A stretch of 64,000 bases of DNA from Mariprofundus micogutta (GTDB lineage Bacteria; Pseudomonadota; Zetaproteobacteria; Mariprofundales; Mariprofundaceae), in contig NZ_BDFD01000008.1 in NCBI RefSeq assembly GCF_001895085.1, positions 1-64,000 on the forward strand, written 5' to 3'. The position numbers and the translations under genes were made by a program. Below the pieces are notes generated by a model. The model had not been told where the DNA came from. It worked only from the letters and a program-made list of their open reading frames with translations, and did not search any database. How positions within the stretch are numbered: the stretch's first letter is position 1; each line of letters starts with the position of its first letter. Below, piece after piece: positions 54,563 through 63,458 of the stretch.

Positions 54563-54571
54563 ATTATAGCA
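54563..54571 (-). promoter_or_regulatory. Extended -10 promoter of the 29-residue protein gene
   Basis: Reading the minus strand, TGC-TATAAT is a perfect -10 with the TGn extension (54563-54571). The -35 region is poor, which is usual for extended -10 promoters. Transcription would start near 54556, about 30 bases before the ATG at 54525. Confidence 0.6.
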
Positions 54572-54726
54572 CAATATCCCCCAAGTGCGCTGCGACCCAT
54601 CCACCCCCCCGAATTGAACACAACGTTGAGATATATTCATCCGGATGGTTCTGGTTGCTAACAGTCGGCCAATGCGTAGCCTGCCGTCCCCTTATTAATC
54701 ACTAACCAATCCGGAGCAGCTATCTC

Positions 54727-56280
54727 ATGGCCTCTATTAAACAAGCGCTTATCAGCGTTTCAGACAAAACAGGTGTGGAAGGCTTTGCCAAAGCACTGAG
54801 CGAGCGTGGTGTGAAGATTCTTTCCACCGGCGGTACAGCGAAGCTACTGCGTGAAGCAGGCATTGAGTGCCGTGATGTGTCGGACTACACAGGCTTTCCG
54901 GAAATGATGGACGGGCGTGTAAAAACACTGAACCCGAAAGTACATGGTGGCATTCTTGCCCGTCGCGATAACGATGGCGACCTCGCCTCAATGGCCGAGC
55001 ACGGCATTGAGCAGATCGATCTGGTCTGCGTAAACCTCTACCCGTTCCGCGAAGCGGTTGCCAAAGATGGCTGCACGATTGATGACGCAATTGAAAACAT
55101 CGACATTGGCGGACCGTGCATGGTCCGCGCTTCGGCCAAAAACCATAAGTTTGTCACCATTGTTGTTGACCCGTCCGATTACGGCATGGTGATCAATGCG
55201 ATCGACCAGAATGAACTGAACGATCAGATCCGTCGTGCACTCGCCACCAAGGCGTTCGCACATACGGCTGCATATGACGGTGCGATAGCCAACCACTTCT
55301 CGGCCCTGAACAGCGACGGCTCCAAACGCAAGTTCCCGGACATCTTCACCCGCCAGTTTGTGAAAACTGCGGACGAGTTGCGTTATGGTGAAAACCCGCA
55401 TCAGAACGGTGCATTTTACGCCGATATCGAAGATCAGGGTTTGAGCCTGGCCGATTGCGAAGTGCTGCAGGGTAAAGCGCTCTCTTATAATAATATTGCC
55501 GATGCCGATGCGGCATTTGCCTGCGTTCGTGATTTCACTGATAACGCCGCTGTCATCGTCAAACATGCCAACCCGTGCGGTGTCGCTGTGGGCGGTGCCC
55601 AGGAAGTCATTTATGAGCGTGCCCGCGCTGCTGATTCAACATCAGCCTTCGGTGGCATTGCTGCATTCAACCGTCCGCTGGAAGGCGCAACAGCCAAACT
55701 GATTGCCGAAACCTTTATGGAAGTGGTCATCGCACCGGGCTTCTCTGATGAAGCGCGTGAAGCACTGGCAGGTAAGAAAAACCTGCGCCTGCTGCTGGCG
55801 CCATCGGCTGATGCTGTTGCCGGCGGTCTGGAATTTAAGCGCGTGAATGGTGGTCTGCTGGTTCAGGAGCGCGACGCGCACATTCTGGATCGTGATGCCT
55901 GCAAGGTGGTGACAGATCGCGCACCGACTGAAGAAGAGTGGAACGATATGTTGTTTGCATGGTCTGTGGCCAAACATGTGAAATCCAATGCGATTGTGTT
56001 TGCGAAGAGCGGCGTAACACTGGGTGTCGGTGCCGGCCAGATGAACCGTGTGAACTCTACCCGCATTGCCGCCCATCATGGTGGTGAAGCGATCAAGGGT
56101 TCAGCAGTGGCATCCGATGCATTTTTCCCGTTCCGCGATGGCGTGGATGCGCTGGCCGAAGCCGGAGCCAAAGCCGTGATTCAGCCGGGTGGTTCGGTGC
56201 GTGATGAAGAGGTGATCGCCGCGGCCAATGAACATGGCCTTGCCATGATCTTCACCGGTATCCGTCACTTCCGCCACTAA
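54727..56280 (+). CDS. purH: Bifunctional AICAR transformylase / IMP cyclohydrolase
   Basis: PurH carries out the last two steps to IMP. The 517-residue protein has the N-terminal cyclohydrolase domain ([60 protein letters not shown]) and the C-terminal transformylase domain ([52 protein letters not shown]). The ATG follows CCGGAGCAGC. It lies 200 bp after the small membrane-protein gene, on the other strand. Other pur genes follow at 59202 and 60686. Confidence 0.97.
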   Translation: MASIKQALISVSDKTGVEGFAKALSERGVKILSTGGTAKLLREAGIECRDVSDYTGFPEMMDGRVKTLNPKVHGGILARRDNDGDLASMAEHGIEQIDLVCVNLYPFREAVAKDGCTIDDAIENIDIGGPCMVRASAKNHKFVTIVVDPSDYGMVINAIDQNELNDQIRRALATKAFAHTAAYDGAIANHFSALNSDGSKRKFPDIFTRQFVKTADELRYGENPHQNGAFYADIEDQGLSLADCEVLQGKALSYNNIADADAAFACVRDFTDNAAVIVKHANPCGVAVGGAQEVIYERARAADSTSAFGGIAAFNRPLEGATAKLIAETFMEVVIAPGFSDEAREALAGKKNLRLLLAPSADAVAGGLEFKRVNGGLLVQERDAHILDRDACKVVTDRAPTEEEWNDMLFAWSVAKHVKSNAIVFAKSGVTLGVGAGQMNRVNSTRIAAHHGGEAIKGSAVASDAFFPFRDGVDALAEAGAKAVIQPGGSVRDEEVIAAANEHGLAMIFTGIRHFRH

Positions 56281-56294
56281 GAAAATCAATGTAC

Positions 56295-56317
56295 GGCAGG
56301 GGAAATCAGCCTCTGCC
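56295..56317 (+). terminator. Possible terminator after purH
   Basis: GGCAGGGG (56295-56302) pairs with CCTCTGCC (56310-56317), 8 bp with one G-T, around a 7-base loop. It starts 15 bp after the purH stop. No immediate T-run follows; TTATTATTTAC appears 10 bases on. Confidence 0.5.
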
Positions 56318-56357
56318 TGTGCGCATTATTATTTACATGCGTCCATTATTATGAACA

Positions 56358-56912
56358 ATGCGCCTCCTTATGCATGCAATTTCTGGAAAAATTCGTTTTC
56401 TGCGCGAGCAGCAGGGGCTCTCCGTGCGCGGGCTGGCGGAAGCCGCCGGCATCAGTGCGGCCGCACTCTCGCAACTGGAGGCGGGCAACAGCTCTCCTTC
56501 GGTGGCGACACTGGAGAAGCTCGCAGACGGGCTCGGTATAGCCGTAGCAGCCTTTTTTCTTGAGCAAGGGACTGAACAGGATGTAGAAATATTCGATCTG
56601 GATGATCGACCCAGCGTCAATCTGGGCCACGGTGGGCGATTCGTACCGCTGACCGCGCTGCATCAACCGGCCGGATTTGAACCGATGCTGGTACATCTGG
56701 AACCGGGCGGCTCGTTTGAAGAACAGAGCTACGGCATCCGCAGCGCTCACGCCTTTGTCTGGATCAGACGTGGAACGGCCATGCTGGAGTATGTGGATCG
56801 TGAATTTACGCTCTGCGAAACCCAGTCCACCTACTACGATGCACGCAAACCCCATAACTGGCACAACCGTTCGGATGAGATCTGTGAAATGCTGATGGTG
56901 CGCTCCCGATGA
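56358..56912 (+). CDS. XRE-family regulator with C-terminal cupin
   Basis: The 184-residue protein has an N-terminal helix-turn-helix (about 8-66: GKIRFLREQQGLSVRGLAEAAGISAAALSQLEAGNSSPSVATLEKLADGLGI) and a cupin sensor domain (about 105-180: FEPMLVHLEPGGSFEEQSYGIRSAHAFVWIRRGTAMLEYVDREFTL, KPHNWHNRSDE). This layout is common in one-component regulators such as PuuR-like proteins, which sense small metabolites. It probably controls the SulP gene that starts 30 bp downstream, or itself. The start is uncertain: ATGs at 56358 and 56370 both lack a clear ribosome site. Confidence 0.9.
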   Translation: MRLLMHAISGKIRFLREQQGLSVRGLAEAAGISAAALSQLEAGNSSPSVATLEKLADGLGIAVAAFFLEQGTEQDVEIFDLDDRPSVNLGHGGRFVPLTALHQPAGFEPMLVHLEPGGSFEEQSYGIRSAHAFVWIRRGTAMLEYVDREFTLCETQSTYYDARKPHNWHNRSDEICEMLMVRSR

Positions 56913-56942
56913 TCTGCGATTCTAAGGTGAGTATTTAAACTG

Positions 56943-58631
56943 ATGCACAGAGCTTCTGAAGCAGGGTCCATGCGTGCCAACCTGATGGCCGGCCTCACCG
57001 TTGGTATTGTTGCCTTGCCTCTTTCGATGGCGCTGGCCATTGCCAGTGGTGTGCCGCCACAACACGGCCTCTATACAGCTATTGTTGCCGGAATCGTGAT
57101 TGCCCTGACCGGTAGCAGTCGCCTTAATATATCGGGTCCAACGGCTGCATTTGTGGTCATACTGCTTCCGATCGTGCACCAGTTCGGGCTTGGCGGGTTA
57201 TTGCTGAGCGGATTTATCGCGGGTGTGATTCTGGTTGTCATGGGTTTACTCAGACTAGGGACACTGATTGAACTGGTGCCCTATCCGGTGACCGTAGGGT
57301 TCACCTCCGGCATCGCAGTGGTGATTGCAACCACCCAGCTGAAAGATTTTTTCGGACTTAGCATTGAGAGTGAAGGCCACAGCTTTGTCGATAAAGCTGT
57401 AGGGATTGTATCTGCGCTGCCGGAGTTTCAGTGGCAGGAATTGGCCATCGCCCTGTTGACGCTGTTGACCCTGCTGTTGTGGAACAGGACAGGCAGTCGG
57501 ACTCCCGCCCATCTGGCAGCACTGACATTAGGTACTGTGGCTGCCTGGTTGGGCAGTCGAATGCTGGATGGCGTTTCGGTTCATACTGTTGCATCTACGT
57601 TTGAATATACGATGAATGGAATTACTGCAGGAGGCATTCCACCCATTGCTCCGCGTTTTTTCTGGCCATGGCAACAGCCCGGCCCGGATGGTGCGCCGAT
57701 CGGGCTGTCATGGGAGTTGTTTGGCCAGCTTGCAGGCCCCGCCATTGCGATTGCTCTGCTGGGCGCGATTGAGTCACTGCTCTGTGCCGTCGTGTCCGAC
57801 AGTATGGCCGGCACCCGCACTGATCCGAACCGTGAACTGATCGGTCATGGCATTGGCAATATGGTCGTGCCGTTTTTTGGCGGTATTCCGGCTACGGCTG
57901 CAATTGCCCGAACCGCCACAAACTTTCGCTCCGGTGCAACGAACCCGCTGGCTTCGGTGATCCATGCATTGGTCATTCTGGCCGCCATTCTCCTGCTGGC
58001 ACCGTTACTGGGCCACATCCCTATGGCTGCCATGGCTGCATTGCTGATGGTGGTGGCATGGAATATGAGTGAAGCAAGACATTTCATCCATATACTGAAG
58101 GTGGCTCCGCGCCACGATATTCTGGTGCTGCTGACATGCTTCTCGCTCACTGTGTTGATCGATATGGAGGTGGCTGTCGCTGCGGGCATGGCTCTGGCTT
58201 CAGTGCTGTTTATCAAGCGCATGATCGAACTAACCGGCGTGAATCTGATTAACCCCGGACATGAGCATGCTGATGCCGATGTGCCCGAGGAGATCGTAAT
58301 CTACGACATCAACGGACCGATGTTTTTCGGAGCTGCACAAAATGCATTGAAAACGCTGGTTTCTATTCGCAGCGAAGTGAAAGTTGTTGTCCTCGATTTG
58401 TCCGATGTGCCGATGATCGATATGACTGCCATGGTGGCCATGCAATCTATCGTAAACAACCTGGCAGCAAGAGGTGTATCACTGATTTTCTGTGGTTTGA
58501 CGGCAGAAGTGCGGTTGAAACTGAAGCAGTCGGGTATGTTGAGTGGTGCGAGTGTTTCACTCAAACGCAATCGGGGGGACAGCATCGATGCTGCGAAAGT
58601 GATGCTGTCAGGAGAAAAAAAAGAGGGGTAA
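56943..58631 (+). CDS. SulP-family anion transporter with STAS domain
   Basis: The 562-residue protein has about 10-12 transmembrane helices, with the SulP pattern MAGLTVGIVALPLSMALAIASGVPPQHGLYTAIVAGIVIALTGSSRLNISGPTAAF. A C-terminal STAS domain (about 440-545: EIVIYDINGPMFFGAAQNALKTL, VVLDLSDVPMIDMTAMVAMQSIV) follows. SulP members carry sulfate, bicarbonate or dicarboxylates. The closest bacterial types (DauA, BicA) differ in substrate, so none is assigned. It lies 30 bp after the XRE-cupin gene. Confidence 0.93.
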   Translation: MHRASEAGSMRANLMAGLTVGIVALPLSMALAIASGVPPQHGLYTAIVAGIVIALTGSSRLNISGPTAAFVVILLPIVHQFGLGGLLLSGFIAGVILVVMGLLRLGTLIELVPYPVTVGFTSGIAVVIATTQLKDFFGLSIESEGHSFVDKAVGIVSALPEFQWQELAIALLTLLTLLLWNRTGSRTPAHLAALTLGTVAAWLGSRMLDGVSVHTVASTFEYTMNGITAGGIPPIAPRFFWPWQQPGPDGAPIGLSWELFGQLAGPAIAIALLGAIESLLCAVVSDSMAGTRTDPNRELIGHGIGNMVVPFFGGIPATAAIARTATNFRSGATNPLASVIHALVILAAILLLAPLLGHIPMAAMAALLMVVAWNMSEARHFIHILKVAPRHDILVLLTCFSLTVLIDMEVAVAAGMALASVLFIKRMIELTGVNLINPGHEHADADVPEEIVIYDINGPMFFGAAQNALKTLVSIRSEVKVVVLDLSDVPMIDMTAMVAMQSIVNNLAARGVSLIFCGLTAEVRLKLKQSGMLSGASVSLKRNRGDSIDAAKVMLSGEKKEG

Positions 58632-58649
58632 TGTTGCCATCACCCCTCT
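58622..58649 (-). terminator. Intrinsic terminator of the YjdM-like gene
   Basis: AGAGGGGT and ACCCCTCT are perfect 8-bp arms. Read on the minus strand, the hairpin is followed directly by TTTTTTT, a strong intrinsic terminator for the gene at 58671-59015. Its T-run lies within the last codons of the convergent SulP gene. Confidence 0.85.
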
Positions 58650-58670
58650 GAAATCCATGAAGCGTCAGAC

Positions 58671-59015
58671 TCAGGCTTTTTTGACGAACTCCGATTTCAG
58701 ACCCATCGGGCCAATGCCGGGAATTTTGCAGTCGATGTTGTGATCGGAATCGACCAGGCGAATGTTTTTCACCTTGGTGCCGACCTTCGCAACAGATGAA
58801 GAGCCCTTGATTTTCAGATCCTTGATGATGGTGACGGTATCGCCATCGGTCAGCACAGTGCCGTTGGCATCACGCACAACGAATGCGTCGCTCTCTTCGG
58901 CTGCAGCCTGATCGCTGGCCGTCCACTCATGCGCACATTCCGGACAGACAAGCATGCCACGGTCTTCGTAGGTATATTCTGAACTGCACTGCGGGCAATT
59001 GGGTAATCCACTCAT
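58671..59015 (-). CDS. yjdM: Zinc-ribbon protein, PhnA/YjdM family
   Basis: The 114-residue protein has a zinc ribbon ([27 protein letters not shown]; two CxxC pairs) and a C-terminal SH3-like domain ([68 protein letters not shown]). It matches E. coli YjdM (once called PhnA), which is not required for phosphonate use and whose role is unknown. It is monocistronic, divergent from purD across 186 bp, and ends at a clear terminator. Confidence 0.94.
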   Translation of the reverse strand: MSGLPNCPQCSSEYTYEDRGMLVCPECAHEWTASDQAAAEESDAFVVRDANGTVLTDGDTVTIIKDLKIKGSSSVAKVGTKVKNIRLVDSDHNIDCKIPGIGPMGLKSEFVKKA

Positions 59016-59201
59016 TTGTTAACCTCATAAAACGGGTGCCGATTCCGGCACCACCGGATAATGGCGCGCACTCTCTGCCTGACCCACTGCAAAAGCAAAC
59101 GACCTTTCCGGATGGGGAGAATCTGCCACTGCACATCGCGCTTAAACTTGCTAGCGTTCGCCGCTTACCGGGCTTGCATTGCCCATTGATGGAGTAGATA
59201 C

Positions 59202-60479
59202 ATGAAAGTAATGGTAGTTGGTGGTGGCGGTCGCGAACATGCGCTGTGCTGGAAGCTGAAAGGCTCGCAGTCAGTTTCGGAAGTGTTTTGCGCGCCTGGT
59301 AATCCGGGCATTGCGCGTGATGCGCGCTGCGTGAATGTCGGTGCTGAAGATATTGATGGCTTGATGGAGCTCGCACTGGCAGAGAAACCTGACCTGGTAG
59401 TCGTTGGTCCTGAAGTACCACTCGTGCTTGGTTTGGGAAATCAACTGCGTGCCGAAGGTTTCCCTGTGTTTGGCCCGGACAAAGCCGCTGCAAACCTTGA
59501 GGGAAGTAAGTCATTCTCCAAGCGTCTGATGCATGAAGCGAGCGTACCAACGGCTCGCTTTGAAGTGCATGTCGATGTTGAAGAGGCGATTGAAACTATC
59601 CGTGCATGGGGTGCGCCAATTGTGGTCAAAGCATCCGGCCTCGCAGCTGGCAAGGGCGTCATCGTGGCACAAACCGAAAAAGAAGCGATTGATGCAGTAC
59701 GCGATATGTTATCCGGCAACAGCTTCGGAGAGGCCGGTTCTCAGGTTGTGATTGAAGAGTTTCTGACTGGTGAAGAAGCATCATGCCTGTTTATCGTATC
59801 CGGTGACACCATTTTACCGTTAGCATCTTCGCAAGATCATAAAGCCTTGCTTGATGGTGACAAAGGTCCAAACACCGGTGGCATGGGCGCTTATTCACCA
59901 GCGCCTTGCGTCACTGAGGCGATCGCCAACGAAGTCCTGGAAACAGTTGCCCATCCAATCATCAATGCCTTGAAAAAGAAGGGTGCTGAATTTATCGGCA
60001 TTCTGTATGCCGGTGTCATGCTGACTGAAGATGGTCCGAAAGCGCTGGAATTCAACGTGCGCTTTGGTGACCCTGAATGCCAACCGCTGATGAGCAGACT
60101 CAAATCCGATCTCGGTGAAGTGCTTTTGGCTGCTGCTAACAAAAAACTCGATGGTGTTGAACTTGAATGGCATGAAGGCACGGCATTATGTGTGGTTGTC
60201 TCCTCTGACGGATATCCTGCAAGTTTTGACAAAGGCCAGAGCATCGGTGGACTCGATGCCGTGGAAGCTGCAGGAACCACTGTATTTCATGCAGGTACCG
60301 CTGAAAAAGATGGCAATATCATCAATGCCGGAGGCCGTGTACTGGGCGTCACTGCAGTTGCACCAACTGTGAAAGAAGCGCAGCAGACCGTATATTCAGC
60401 ACTTGAAAAACTGGATTGGCCGGGCGGGTTTTATCGCCGCGACATCGGTTACCGCGCAGTGGCAAGGGAAGCAAGCTAA
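59202..60479 (+). CDS. purD: Phosphoribosylamine-glycine ligase
   Basis: PurD makes glycinamide ribonucleotide from phosphoribosylamine, glycine and ATP. The 425-residue protein has MKVMVVGGGGREHALCWKL, VVVGPEVPLVLGL, the ATP-grasp motifs IVVKASGLAAGKGVIVAQT, VIEEFLTGEEASCLFIVSGD and FNVRFGDPECQPLM. The length is standard. GGAG precedes the ATG by 7 bases. An array of 46-bp repeats starts 5 bp after its stop and leads to purE. Confidence 0.97.
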   Translation: MKVMVVGGGGREHALCWKLKGSQSVSEVFCAPGNPGIARDARCVNVGAEDIDGLMELALAEKPDLVVVGPEVPLVLGLGNQLRAEGFPVFGPDKAAANLEGSKSFSKRLMHEASVPTARFEVHVDVEEAIETIRAWGAPIVVKASGLAAGKGVIVAQTEKEAIDAVRDMLSGNSFGEAGSQVVIEEFLTGEEASCLFIVSGDTILPLASSQDHKALLDGDKGPNTGGMGAYSPAPCVTEAIANEVLETVAHPIINALKKKGAEFIGILYAGVMLTEDGPKALEFNVRFGDPECQPLMSRLKSDLGEVLLAAANKKLDGVELEWHEGTALCVVVSSDGYPASFDKGQSIGGLDAVEAAGTTVFHAGTAEKDGNIINAGGRVLGVTAVAPTVKEAQQTVYSALEKLDWPGGFYRRDIGYRAVAREAS

Positions 60480-60484
60480 TTTAA

Positions 60485-60653
60485 GCCGTGGGTGCGGCTT
60501 AAATTGGCGCGATAGTGCAAAGCAAAAACAGCCGTGGGTGCGGCTTAAATTGGCGCGATAGTGCAAAGCAAAAACAGCCGTGGGTGCGGCTTAAATTGGC
60601 GCGATAGTGCAAAGCAAAAACAGCCGTGGGTGCGGCTTAAATTGGCGCGATAG
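60485..60653 (+). repeat. Tandem array of a 46-bp repeat between purD and purE
   Basis: Three full copies (60485-60530, 60531-60576, 60577-60622) and a 31-base partial copy (60623-60653) follow head to tail with no differences that I can see. Each unit begins GCCGTGGGTGCGGCTTAAAT. In the first copy the preceding TTTAA extends an inverted repeat, TTTAAGCCG/CGGCTTAAA, around TGGGTG; later copies keep only AGCCG/CGGCT. There are no unique spacers, so it is not a CRISPR array. It fills most of the 206-bp gap. Confidence 0.95.
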
Positions 60654-60685
60654 TTTTATTTCGTTTATTGAAAGAGGTATAAAAC

Positions 60686-61156
60686 ATGGAAGCAATTAAA
60701 GTATTAATTCTAATGGGCAGCGCAAACGACATGCCTGTCATGCAGAAAACCGAAGCTGTACTGGATGAGTTCGGCGTACCGTACAAAACCATGGTGCGTT
60801 CAGCCCACCGCACTCCTGAAGCTACAGTTACAGCAATCAAGGAAGCTGAAGAAGCCGGATGCAAGGTATTCATCTGTGCCGCAGGCATGGCCGCACATTT
60901 AGCTGGCGTTGTCTGTTCGAAAACTGTGAAACCGGTGATTGGTGTGCCAATCGCATCCGGGCCGATGAATGGTGAAGATGCCCTGTTCTCTACCGTTATG
61001 ATGCCTCCGGGCATGCCGGTAGCAACAGTCGGCATCAATGGTTCAAAAAATGCAGGCCTGCTGGCAGTCCAGATGCTGGCCCAGAACGATGAAGTTCTGG
61101 CTGGCAAACTGAAAGCTGATCGTGCGGCACAGGCTGAGGCCATTCTTTCTGCATAA
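60686..61156 (+). CDS. purE: N5-carboxyaminoimidazole ribonucleotide mutase
   Basis: PurE class I moves the carboxyl group of N5-CAIR to C4. The 156-residue protein has KVLILMGSANDMPVMQKTEAVLDEFGVPYKTMVRSAHRTPE, AGMAAHLAGVVCSKTVKPVIGVPI and DALFSTVMMPPGMPVATVGIN, as in the class. The usual GSxSD is GSAND here. The ATG follows AGAGGT. The class I form would need PurK, which is not in the window. It is probably transcribed with purD through the repeat array or from a promoter in the gap. Confidence 0.96.
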   Translation: MEAIKVLILMGSANDMPVMQKTEAVLDEFGVPYKTMVRSAHRTPEATVTAIKEAEEAGCKVFICAAGMAAHLAGVVCSKTVKPVIGVPIASGPMNGEDALFSTVMMPPGMPVATVGINGSKNAGLLAVQMLAQNDEVLAGKLKADRAAQAEAILSA

Positions 61157-61168
61157 GGCAACCATGCA

Positions 61169-61729
61169 ATGAAAGCCACATCAAAAAAGCTGGCTGCATT
61201 AAACGCTGCAAAAACAGTCAGGCAAGGCGGGCTGATTGCCCACTATACTGATACCCTACCGGGCATTGCAGCTCATCCGCGATTAAAAAAAAGTATTCAG
61301 AGCCTTTGCCGCTTTAAACAGCGGCAGGGTCCGTTCCTGTTGCTGGCAGATTCCATTCAAACGGCCACTAAACAGATACGTTTTTTTTCTCCCGCCCTGC
61401 GCAGGCTGATTAAAACGTCATGGCCGGGGCCTGTGACCATTATTGTGCAAGCAAAACCGGGCCTGTCCAAACAGTGTTATAACAAGGCAAGCATGGCTAT
61501 ACGTGTCGATGCATCCATGCAGACACGCCAACTTGCTCATGCCTGCGGTGGTCTGCTGCTCTCCAGCAGCCTGAATCGACGCAGCAAGGGCTCGATGATT
61601 CCTGATCGAAAAAACCAATATCGCCTGCATCGGCTTCTTCGCAATCGCCTTGCAGGAGATGCCGGCACAGGTAAAGCCTCAACAATCTTGCGTGTATGGC
61701 GCAATGATTCCACTATGATTCGGCCATGA
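61169..61729 (+). CDS. Sua5/YciO/YrdC-family protein, divergent
   Basis: The 186-residue protein is a YrdC-like domain. HYTDTLPGIAAHP stands in for the family YPTdTvYGLg, FKQRQGPFLLLAD for the KxRp segment, and WPGPVTIIVQAKPGL and MAIRVDA match well. The usual SAN motif region reads LLLSSSLNRRSKG, so part of the substrate site has changed. Standard TsaC makes threonylcarbamoyl-AMP for the t6A tRNA base. Whether this copy keeps that activity is uncertain. It starts 12 bp after purE and is probably in the same operon. Confidence 0.8.
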   Translation: MKATSKKLAALNAAKTVRQGGLIAHYTDTLPGIAAHPRLKKSIQSLCRFKQRQGPFLLLADSIQTATKQIRFFSPALRRLIKTSWPGPVTIIVQAKPGLSKQCYNKASMAIRVDASMQTRQLAHACGGLLLSSSLNRRSKGSMIPDRKNQYRLHRLLRNRLAGDAGTGKASTILRVWRNDSTMIRP

Positions 61730-61760
61730 CGGAGCCTGCATGAATGGCTAACATGCCGGC

Positions 61761-63458
61761 ATGAATTCTTTCTCTGATCTAATCAAACAACTCTGGCAGC
61801 GCCTGGGCTCGATGTCGCTGGCCATTGTTCTACTGATGGTACTATCTCTTGCATCAGTGATTGGCACTGTTCTGCTGCAGAATCAGCAGCAGACAGATTA
61901 CCTGCAACAATTCGGGCCTTTGTGGTACTGGCTGTTCCGCTCATTGGGCCTGTTCGACATGTATCACACATGGTGGTTCCTCACCCTGCTCGGTTTCCTG
62001 ATGCTCTCACTTACTGCATGCCTGTGGCGTCATGTTCCTCTTATGCTCAAAGAGATGCGTAGCCATAAAGGCACCATTAATGACCGCTCGCTGAAACGTA
62101 TGGAGCTCAACCAACGATGGCGGCTCGGTGATGGCATTACCATTGAAACGATGCAGGATCTGTTAAAAAAACGGCTGCATGGCTGGGAGTTCAAATCTAC
62201 CGAAGAGAACGGAGTCCACTTTCTGCGTGCAGATAAGGGCCGCAAACACAAATGGGGCTACATCTCCGTGCATGCAGCCATTCTGATTGTTCTGATCGGT
62301 GGTTTCATCAGCGTTCAGTTCGGTTTTCGCGGCAATATGTCAGTTGCGGAAGGAAGCATGGAAAAGACCATCTTTTTCTCTCAAGGTACTGAGACCGCCG
62401 AGCTGGATATGCCATTTCAAGTGCGCTGTAACAGCTTTGAGATCGACTTTTTCTCAACCGGTGCACCAAAAGAATTCCGCAGCAACCTGACGATTATCGA
62501 TGAAGGCAAAGAGGTGCTGACCTCAGACATCATCGTCAATGAACCGCTATTTTATAAAGGTGTATACATCTACCAGGCCAGCTTCGGTGATGGTGGCTCG
62601 GATGTAACATTCAAATTTTACCACATCGATGGCTCACAAAAAACGCGCACAGCTGCAACACAGGTATATAAAACATTAAAGGATGAAGAGTCAGACATCT
62701 CCATCGAAGTGACTGATTTCAGGCCTTACAATGTAGAAAACATATCTGAAAAGTTCGGCGAGAAAAAATTCAAGGATATCGGCCCATCGGTTGAATATGT
62801 AATGCGAGGAAATGGCTTCAAACCTGTGAAGGTAAAAGCCTATATGAATCCGTATATTGATGCCGATGGTAATAACCAAGGCTCATGGATGATGGTTTCA
62901 GTCTCCGGCGATGCCAAAGACTATGAGCCGGTTGCCCTCGGGCTTGATCTGACCAACCCGCAGGAATGGCAGTTATTCCATGCCTTTTTCACGCGCATGT
63001 CTGAGATGCAAGGCGCACGCAATGAAAAAGCCAACCTGAAAGCATTCAAGCTGGCGATGCAAGATGTTTTCGGTGACGAGCGTCCGGCTGACTTCCAGAA
63101 TATGGCAGTACGCACCCTGCAGGCGGTACAGATACTGCCCAAGCTACCATGGCCTGTGATTCCCATGCTGGAAGATTATAGCCATGTTTATTATACCGGA
63201 CTGCAGCTGGCAAAAGACCCGGGCATGAATATTGTCTGGGCAGGCAGTGCGATTCTGGTCATCGGCCTGTGCATCATGTTCTATCTGCCTCACCGCAAGA
63301 TCTGGCTGGTCATCCGCCCTGCAGATGGCGGAACACACATAACGCTTGCGGGTTTAACCAACCGTAATCATCTCGCTTTTCAGCAGACATTTAACGATCT
63401 GTTCACAAAACTCGATGAAGAGTTCAGCCATCATAAAAACAAAGGGAGCAAGACATGA
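61761..63458 (+). CDS. resB: Cytochrome c biogenesis protein ResB
   Basis: ResB (Ccs1) and CcsA form the system II cytochrome c assembly that moves heme out and attaches it to apocytochromes. The 565-residue protein has three N-terminal helices (MSLAIVLLMVLSLASVIGTVLLQNQQ, WWFLTLLGFLMLSLTACLWR, ISVHAAILIVLIGGFISVQFG). A large periplasmic domain follows, then a last helix (NIVWAGSAILVIGLCIMFYLPHRKIWLVI), the typical ResB layout. Its TGA overlaps the next ATG (ATGA). Confidence 0.95.
   Translation: MNSFSDLIKQLWQRLGSMSLAIVLLMVLSLASVIGTVLLQNQQQTDYLQQFGPLWYWLFRSLGLFDMYHTWWFLTLLGFLMLSLTACLWRHVPLMLKEMRSHKGTINDRSLKRMELNQRWRLGDGITIETMQDLLKKRLHGWEFKSTEENGVHFLRADKGRKHKWGYISVHAAILIVLIGGFISVQFGFRGNMSVAEGSMEKTIFFSQGTETAELDMPFQVRCNSFEIDFFSTGAPKEFRSNLTIIDEGKEVLTSDIIVNEPLFYKGVYIYQASFGDGGSDVTFKFYHIDGSQKTRTAATQVYKTLKDEESDISIEVTDFRPYNVENISEKFGEKKFKDIGPSVEYVMRGNGFKPVKVKAYMNPYIDADGNNQGSWMMVSVSGDAKDYEPVALGLDLTNPQEWQLFHAFFTRMSEMQGARNEKANLKAFKLAMQDVFGDERPADFQNMAVRTLQAVQILPKLPWPVIPMLEDYSHVYYTGLQLAKDPGMNIVWAGSAILVIGLCIMFYLPHRKIWLVIRPADGGTHITLAGLTNRNHLAFQQTFNDLFTKLDEEFSHHKNKGSKT

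Noticed and set aside
60485-60653. CRISPR array
   Set aside because: The repeats are directly adjacent with no unique spacers, and no cas gene is present.
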